Shown here piece after piece: positions 58,382 through 64,000 of a stretch of 64,000 bases of DNA. The notes under the pieces are model-generated. The model was not told the origin of the DNA and did not search any database. It worked only from the letters and a program-made list of their open reading frames with translations. The translations under genes were made by a program, and so were the position numbers. Source of the stretch: Auanema rhodensis (Eukaryota; Nematoda; Chromadorea; Rhabditida; Rhabditidae); assembly GCA_964057225.1 (NCBI GenBank), contig OZ059899.1, positions 10,912,001-10,976,000 of the forward strand. The letters run 5' to 3'. Numbering within the stretch: the stretch's first letter is position 1; the number at the start of each line of letters is the position of its first letter.

Positions 58382-58973
58382 TACGAAAGTACGAAATAAC
58401 AAAGCGCTGATTATAGGAAACGTGAATGAATGCAGATATTCTCAATTCCGATTCATTAACTAGATCGTGGTCAGCATTTTACAACATTGATAAAATAGAA
58501 ACTGAGAAAAAAACATCAACAAATGACACTATTAACTTGGTTTTTTAACAGCTTTTTTATATTTCTTTTTTCACTATGAGAGAACTTATATTTATTGCTT
58601 TTTCAAAATTTTCCATTTTTAACATTATACATCTTGACTATCACACATTGAGAACAACAGTTGGCAATGTTGGTTGTCACGTCATGTTTCATGCAGTTAG
58701 ATTTTCAGACACATTAATACCTTTGACCATTCTTCTTATGAGTTTTGTAACGATAAATCGTAATAGGAAATGAATTGCTATAATATGAAAAAATACAAGA
58801 CATAGTCAACATTGATTTCCGAAAATAGTATCATGTTTGCTTGTTATTCAATTAGAACACTTATTTTTTGATTGTTTTCTTGAAATATTCTTTTTTTTTC
58901 TTTAACAAAGTTATGACTGAGATCAAAATTTGAACTTACTTTTGAACAATTAAACAGAAATTTAAAAAATATT

Positions 58974-59047
58974 TGCCGCCAGCAGGGGTCGAACCTGCGA
59001 CCTTGGGCTTATTAGACCCACGCTCTAACCGACTGAGCTATGGCGGC
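58974..59047 (-). tRNA. tRNA-Ile(AAU), copy 63
   Basis: Identical to copy 1; spacing 666. Carries the gctacaaaag flank also seen at copies 45, 50, 54 and 56. Confidence 0.95.
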
Positions 59048-59638
59048 TACAAAAGTACGAAATAACAAAGCGCTGATTATAGGAAACGTGAATGAATGCA
59101 GATATTCTCAATTCCGATTCATTAACTAGATCGTGGTCAGCATTTTACAACATTGATAAAATAGAAACTGAGAAAAAACATCAACAAATGACACTATTAA
59201 CTTGGTTTTTTGAACAGCTTTTTTATATTTCTTTTTTCACTATGAGAGAACTTATATTTATTGCTTTTTCAAAATTTTCCATTTTTAACATTATACATCT
59301 TGACTATCACACATTGAGAACAACAGTTGGCAATGTTGGTTGTCACGTCATTTTTCATGCAGTTAGATTTTCAGACACATTAATACCTTTAACCATTCTT
59401 CTTATGAGTTTTGTAACGATAGATCGTAATAGGATATGAATTGCTATAATATGAAAAAATACAAGACATAGTCAACATTGATTTCCCCAAATAGTATCAT
59501 GTTTGCTTGTTATTCAATTATAACACTTTTTTTTTGATTGTTTTCTTGAAATATTCTTTTTTTTCTTTAACAAAGTTATTACTGAGATCAAAATTTGAAC
59601 TTACTTTTGAACAATTAAACAGAAATTTAAAAAATATT

Positions 59639-59712
59639 TGCCGCCAGCAGGGGTCGAACCTGCGACCTTGGGCTTATTAGACCCACGCTCTAACCGACTG
59701 AGCTATGGCGGC
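59639..59712 (-). tRNA. tRNA-Ile(AAU), copy 64
   Basis: Identical to copy 1; spacing 665. Confidence 0.95.
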
Positions 59713-60303
59713 TACGAAAGTACGAAATAACAAAGCGCTGATTATAGGAAACGTGAATGAATGCAGATATTCTCAATTCCGATTCATTAACTAGATCGTG
59801 GTCAGCATTTTACAACATTGATAAAATAGAAACTGAGAAAAAAACATCAACAAATAACACTATTAACTTGGTTTTTTAACAGCTTTTTTATATTTCTTTT
59901 TTAACTATGAGAGAACTTATATTTAATGCTTTTTCAAAATTTTCCATTTTTAACATTATACATCTTGACTATCACACATTGAGAACAACAGTTGGCAATG
60001 TTGGTTGTCACGTCATATTTCATGCAGTTAGATTTTCAGACACATTAATACCTTTAACCATTCTTCTTATGAGTTTTGTAACGATAGATCGTAATAGGAT
60101 ATGAATTGCTATAATATGAAAAAATACAAGACATAGTCAACATTGATTTCCCCAAATAGTATCATGTTTGCTTGTTATTCAATTATAACACTTTTTTTTT
60201 GATTGTTTTCTTGAAATATTCTTTTTTTTCTTTAACAAAGTTATGACTGAGATCAAAATTTGAACTTACTTTTGAACAATTAAACAGAAATTTAAAAAAT
60301 ATT

Positions 60304-60377
60304 TGCCGCCAGCAGGGGTCGAACCTGCGACCTTGGGCTTATTAGACCCACGCTCTAACCGACTGAGCTATGGCGGC
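60304..60377 (-). tRNA. tRNA-Ile(AAU), copy 65
   Basis: Identical to copy 1; spacing 665. Confidence 0.95.
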
Positions 60378-60969
60378 TACGAAAGTACGAAATAACAAAG
60401 CGCTGATTATAGGAAACGTGAATGAATGCAGATATTCTCAATTCCGATTCATTAACTAGATCGTGGTCAGCATTTTACAACATTGATAAAATAGAAACTG
60501 AGAAAAAAACATCAACAAATAACACTATTAACTTGGTTTTTTAACAGCTTTTTTATATTTCTTTTTTTACTATGAGAGAACTTATATTTAATGCTTTTTC
60601 AAAATTTTCCATTTTTAACATTATACATCTTGACTATCACACATTGAGAACAACAGTTGGCAATGTTGGTTGTCACGTCATATTTCATGCAGTTAGATTT
60701 TCAGACACATTAATACCTTTGACCATTCTTCTTATGAGTTTTGTAACGATAGATCGTAATAGGAAATGAATTGCTATAATATGAAAAAATACAAGACATA
60801 GTCAACATTGATTTCCAAAAATAGTATCATGTTTGCTTGTTATTCAATTAGAACACTTATTTTTTGATTGTTTTCTTGAAATATTCTTTTTTTTTCTTTA
60901 ACAAAGTTATGACTGAGATCAAAATTTGAACTTACTTTTGAACAATTAAACAGAAATTTAAAAAATATT

Positions 60970-61043
60970 TGCCGCCAGCAGGGGTCGAACCTGCGACCTT
61001 GGGCTTATTAGACCCACGCTCTAACCGACTGAGCTATGGCGGC
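60970..61043 (-). tRNA. tRNA-Ile(AAU), copy 66
   Basis: Identical to copy 1; spacing 666. Confidence 0.95.
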
Positions 61044-61637
61044 TACGAAAGTACGAAATAACAAAGCGCTGATTATAGGAAACGTGAATGAATGCAGATA
61101 TTCTCAATTCCGATTCATTAACTAGATCGTGGTCAGCATTTTACAACATTGATAAAATAGAAACTGAGAAAAAAACATCAACAAATGACACTATTAACTT
61201 GGTTTTTTTAACAGCTTTTTTATATTTCTTTTTTCACTATGAGAGAACTTATATTTATTGCTTTTTCAAAATTTTCCATTTTTAACATTATACATCTTGA
61301 CTATCACACATTGAGAACAACAGTTGGCAATGTTGGTTGTCACGTCATATTTCATGCAGTTAGATTTTCAGACACATTAATACCTTTGACCATTCTTCTT
61401 ATGAGTTTTGTAACGATAGATCGTAATAGGAAATGAATTGCTATAATATGAAAAAATACAAGACATAGTCAACATTGATTTCCCCAAATAGTATCATGTT
61501 TGCTTGTTATTCAATTAGAACACTTATTTTTTGATTGTTTTCTTGAAATATTCTTTTTTTTTTCTTTAACAAAGTTATGACTGAGATCAAAATTTGAACT
61601 TACTTTTGAACAATTAAACAGAAATTTAAAAAATATT

Positions 61638-61711
61638 TGCCGCCAGCAGGGCTCGAACCTGCGACCTTGGGCTTATTAGACCCACGTTCTAACCGACTGA
61701 GCTATGGCGGC
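61638..61711 (-). tRNA. tRNA-Ile(AAU), copy 67, variant
   Basis: Spacing 668. C59 is G in the T loop and G24 is A, giving a C11-A24 mismatch in the D stem. The BEL/Pao element begins 88 bp upstream of this gene. Confidence 0.8.
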
Positions 61712-61822
61712 TACGAAAGTACGAAATAACAAAGCGCTGATTATAGGAAACGTGAATGAATGCAGATATTCTCAATTCCGATTCATTAACTAGATCGTTG
61801 TCGCGATAAGCGAGTGAGTTTG

Positions 61823-61830
61823 TATAAATT
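61823..61830 (+). promoter_or_regulatory. Candidate TATA box of the BEL/Pao LTR
   Basis: TATAAATT near the left end of the LTR; an unusually short U3 if this is the real promoter. Confidence 0.4.
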
Positions 61831-61869
61831 TTATCTTCAACAATTGTTTTATTTGTCTCTCCTGTTCTC

Positions 61870-61895
61870 TCCCTCTCTCTCTCTCTCTCTCTCTC
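61870..61895 (+). repeat. (CT)n microsatellite in LTR
   Basis: About a dozen CT repeats downstream of the TATA-like site. Confidence 0.85.
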
Positions 61896-62075
61896 CTCTT
61901 TCTTCTTTCTTGTAACTTCCTAAGTAATTTTTATCCATACCACATGTTGTGTTATACATGTGGCATGACTAACTCTTTGTTTCAGGCTGACGACCGCCCA
62001 CGAGAAGAGATCAGTCTTACATTTTTAACGTTCGCAGTCAGTGATTCTATTCCGTGCTTGTCTTGTTAATTCATC

Positions 62076-62081
62076 AATAAA
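62076..62081 (+). promoter_or_regulatory. Polyadenylation signal in the BEL/Pao LTR
   Basis: AATAAA, 68 bp before the LTR end. Confidence 0.6.
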
Positions 62082-62152
62082 CCCTTTTCTACATATTCGC
62101 TTTGTGTTTTATTTCCAACCATACTATACACTTGCGGTATAACGCCACAAAT

Positions 62153-62164
62153 TGGTGCATCGGC
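62153..62164 (+). other. Primer-binding site, tRNA-Gly(GCC) type
   Basis: TGGTGCATCGGC lies 3 bases after the LTR and is complementary to the last 12 nt (with CCA) of metazoan tRNA-Gly(GCC). Confidence 0.75.
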
Positions 62165-62427
62165 TAGTTCAGATCTTAGCCGCTTCAAGTCCCGCGTGGC
62201 AGGTGAGATACAGCTCAAACCAAGCGTGTTTGAGCAAAAAACATACTTAATAGAAATCGTGGCAACCATTAGTCCACGTCAAGTCACACCAAAAAGACTT
62301 GAACCATAAGCAAACTCTGCAGACAGAAACAGAGATTCACTATCACATATACTGTGATCACCAAACAAACAAAAAAAAAAGAGAAAGTAAAAGGAATATA
62401 AGCGTTATTCCTACATCTACGACAAAA
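62165..62427 (+). other. BEL/Pao leader with extra tRNA complementarity and a hairpin
   Basis: 62191-62207 is complementary to the anticodon arm of tRNA-Gly(GCC), 16 of 17 positions plus one G-U pair. 62213-62235 is a perfect hairpin (GCTCAAAC, 7-nt loop, GTTTGAGC). The rest is A-rich and shows no gene. Confidence 0.6.
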
Positions 62428-64000
62428 ATGTCACTCCTTTTTGTCAATCATATCAAACAGTCTAACCAGTTTCTCGGAGAATTACTTACACGATACGAGA
62501 TGGAAGTGAAGGACCTTCCTGGTATTCTGGTAGATTGCGACTTCCACACTGAGGAAGAAGAGGAAACCCTCTCTTGCCTTATCATTCGCTGGACAAAAGT
62601 CCAACACCAATTCAAAGAATCGTTGAAAAATCATCAAGATAACGAGAAAAAATTCCAAAAATTTTACGAAGCATCAGACAAAACGCTTCGTAAAGCATTA
62701 GACGAACAGTATATCGCCTTCACATCCGATGAAGACTTTGAACCCAACATTAAAAAGGTTCAAAACGCCATTATTGAGCTTGACGAACACATCATGAAAG
62801 CCGAACGCATACTTAGAAAGCTGAGAAAAACGCTTCATAAGAATGAATCTGAGCACAACAGCAATCGCTCAACAGAAAACAATGAAACAGAAAACAAATC
62901 GAATGATCAATTTCTGGAAATTATCAAGTCATTCCTACACATCCAACAAACTAGTATCCAAAAACCAGCGATGTCGCTACCTACATTTGATGGCAAACCA
63001 GAGAACTTCAAATCATTCTGGGGCCGTTTTGATAGACTTGTTCATGATAATGAACAGTTTACAACCTTAGAAAAGGTAAACCTACTCTGTGAAAGCCTCA
63101 AAGGCGATTCACAAATAGCAATCAGAGGAATAGAACCCTCTGCTCAAAATTATGAGCTTATGCGTGAAGCATTAGTTTCTGAATTTGGAGACTATTCGTC
63201 GGATATCAACTCTCTTTTGACACAACTACGTAATTTGAAATTTGCAAGCAATAATGCAAAAGCATGCAAAGAAACATTTGGAGAAACCAAGGCACTTATC
63301 AGGCAAATTGAAGCAGCCGGAGCTACAGTATCCCGCGAAATGTGTACCGCGATGATTCTCAACAAATTCCCATACCACATCGTGGAAGACATTCTAATTC
63401 ATCCAAACAACTACCATTCTACTAAAGAAATGCTGACAGCTGTAGACCACAAAATCTATTCCTTTTTTCTAAAAGAACAAACAAGAAATAGTCATGAACA
63501 AAAGTTTCGAAATCACAAAGACAATGTCACATCTGTTTCACATAAAGACAGCACTGCAGAACAACGGAAAACCCAAACTTGGCCATGTGTCTTTTGCGAC
63601 TCATCCGAGCATCGTTTTTATCAATGCACCACATTTGAAACACCAGAGAAAAGAAGGTACCGCATTCGCGGAAAGGCCATCTGTTGGATTTGCTTTTCCG
63701 ATAAACACAAAAGTTCGGAATGCAGAAAACAAAAATGTCGCAATTGCCAAGGAGATCATAATTCCGCCTTGTGCTCACAAGGAAGAAAAAGTGTACAAAA
63801 TATCCAAAAAGATAAAGAAACTCCCACAATTAAAAAAGATCAGGCTTTACTGATCACCACAGAAGAATTATTGAATAAAAAAACAACAGAATATAAACAA
63901 GAATCTGACACTAATAATCGAATCCCTACTGAGGCACTTAATGCACCAGTATCGCTTAATCACATTGCTGACACACATAATATTGAAGAAAGTCAAGTAA
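62428..64000 (+). CDS. BEL/Pao gag(-pol) polyprotein, 5' part (524 codons, open at window end)
   Basis: The ATG at 62428 has A at -3 and is the first in a frame without a stop to the window end. Residues 1-150: charged, helical N-terminus. About 180-340: retrotransposon DUF1759-type gag core, starting SLPTFDG and containing FKSFWGRF. 387-449: three zinc knuckles, C387-x2-C-x4-H-x4-C400, C419-x2-C-x4-H-x4-C432 and C437-x2-C-x3-H-x4-C449, which bind the genomic RNA in the particle. After residue 450 a Lys/Thr/Glu-rich linker leads toward where the protease should be. This domain order is typical of nematode and insect BEL/Pao elements. Nothing is broken in the visible part. Confidence 0.88.
   Translation, partial: MSLLFVNHIKQSNQFLGELLTRYEMEVKDLPGILVDCDFHTEEEEETLSCLIIRWTKVQHQFKESLKNHQDNEKKFQKFYEASDKTLRKALDEQYIAFTSDEDFEPNIKKVQNAIIELDEHIMKAERILRKLRKTLHKNESEHNSNRSTENNETENKSNDQFLEIIKSFLHIQQTSIQKPAMSLPTFDGKPENFKSFWGRFDRLVHDNEQFTTLEKVNLLCESLKGDSQIAIRGIEPSAQNYELMREALVSEFGDYSSDINSLLTQLRNLKFASNNAKACKETFGETKALIRQIEAAGATVSREMCTAMILNKFPYHIVEDILIHPNNYHSTKEMLTAVDHKIYSFFLKEQTRNSHEQKFRNHKDNVTSVSHKDSTAEQRKTQTWPCVFCDSSEHRFYQCTTFETPEKRRYRIRGKAICWICFSDKHKSSECRKQKCRNCQGDHNSALCSQGRKSVQNIQKDKETPTIKKDQALLITTEELLNKKTTEYKQESDTNNRIPTEALNAPVSLNHIADTHNIEESQV

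Larger units (their letters stand above)
56613..61798. repeat. Right part of the tRNA-Ile tandem array
   Basis: Eight tRNA-bearing units with the same organisation as the left part. The array stops at unit offset 484 before the element and resumes at offset 230, so at least about 412 bp (plus any whole units) is missing. The variant tttaatgctt marks three units here (near 57258, 59922, 60587). The array is cut at 61798 by the BEL/Pao element. Confidence 0.95.
61799..62149 (+). repeat. 5' LTR of BEL/Pao element
   Basis: 351 bp starting TGTCGCG and ending GCCACA, the canonical TG...CA. It contains TATAAATT at 61823-61830, a CT microsatellite and AATAAA at 62076-62081. Ends are inferred from the loss of array sequence and from the primer site, since the second LTR is not in view. 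Confidence 0.75.
61799..64000 (+). mobile_element. BEL/Pao-type LTR element, 5' part (runs off window)
   Basis: LTR, tRNA-Gly primer site, leader and an open gag frame in the order expected of a BEL/Pao element. It interrupts an array unit after tagatcgt. The 3' end is outside the window, so length and target duplication are unknown. Confidence 0.88.

Noticed and set aside
1387..61711. Nematode nev-tRNA (long variable arm, Leu-charged with Ile anticodon)
   Set aside because: The variable loop has 5 nt and the anticodon is AAU; this is an ordinary class I tRNA.
1..61798. CRISPR array
   Set aside because: The period is 666 bp with a tRNA in each unit; no short direct repeats with unique spacers and no cas genes.
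62843..63853. Small plus- and minus-strand frames in the BEL/Pao region (62843-63070, 63494-63853, 63192-63392, 63527-63829)
   Set aside because: All overlap the long gag frame from 62428, which has recognisable zinc knuckles and gag core.

Overview
The window looks like nuclear DNA of an animal, most likely a nematode. It is very AT-rich, has nuclear-type class I tRNA genes with Pol III control elements, and carries a Ty3/gypsy-type and a BEL/Pao-type LTR element plus a LINE fragment. Nothing bacterial is present. The nematode assignment is an inference from the retroelement types and could be wrong at species level.

Layout. (1) 1-40563: a head-to-tail array of a ~666-bp unit. Each unit carries one tRNA-Ile(AAU) gene on the minus strand, a TATA-like element 29-34 bp upstream of it and an A/T-run Pol III terminator just downstream. 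The first unit in view is interrupted by a LINE reverse-transcriptase fragment (66-1153). (2) 40564-56607: a Ty3/gypsy-type element, LTR-internal-LTR-internal. The second internal region is cut short in the middle of the ORF and joined to the array. (3) 56613-61798: the array resumes out of register. (4) 61799-64000: the 5' LTR, primer-binding site, leader and gag start of a BEL/Pao element, running off the window.

The array: 67 tRNA genes are in view (59 left and 8 right of the Ty3-type element), all on the same strand. By eye 57 are identical over 74 nt; ten carry one or two changes, several at universally conserved positions. Units differ by scattered SNPs and T-run lengths, and shared rare variants reveal blocks of 1, 2, 4-5, 6 and 11 units that were copied recently. 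The spacer holds a 65-codon frame reminiscent of the TM3/DR region of a GPCR. I treat it as a fossil or chance frame, not a gene.

The Ty3-type element: one frame of 2909 codons holds gag, then about 1080 residues with the layout of a viral envelope glycoprotein (signal-like segment, RxKR site, Thr-rich stretch, C-terminal TM), then protease, RT, RNase H and integrase. Envelope between gag and pol in one open frame is the most unusual protein architecture here. The LTR ends are CGTTCC...GGAACG rather than TG...CA. The primer site matches the 3' end of tRNA-Gln. The two copies appear identical over the ~4.7 kb they share.

The BEL/Pao element has a primer site matching tRNA-Gly(GCC) and, 26 nt further on, a second stretch complementary to the anticodon arm of the same tRNA. 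Apart from the tRNAs and these elements I see no host protein gene.
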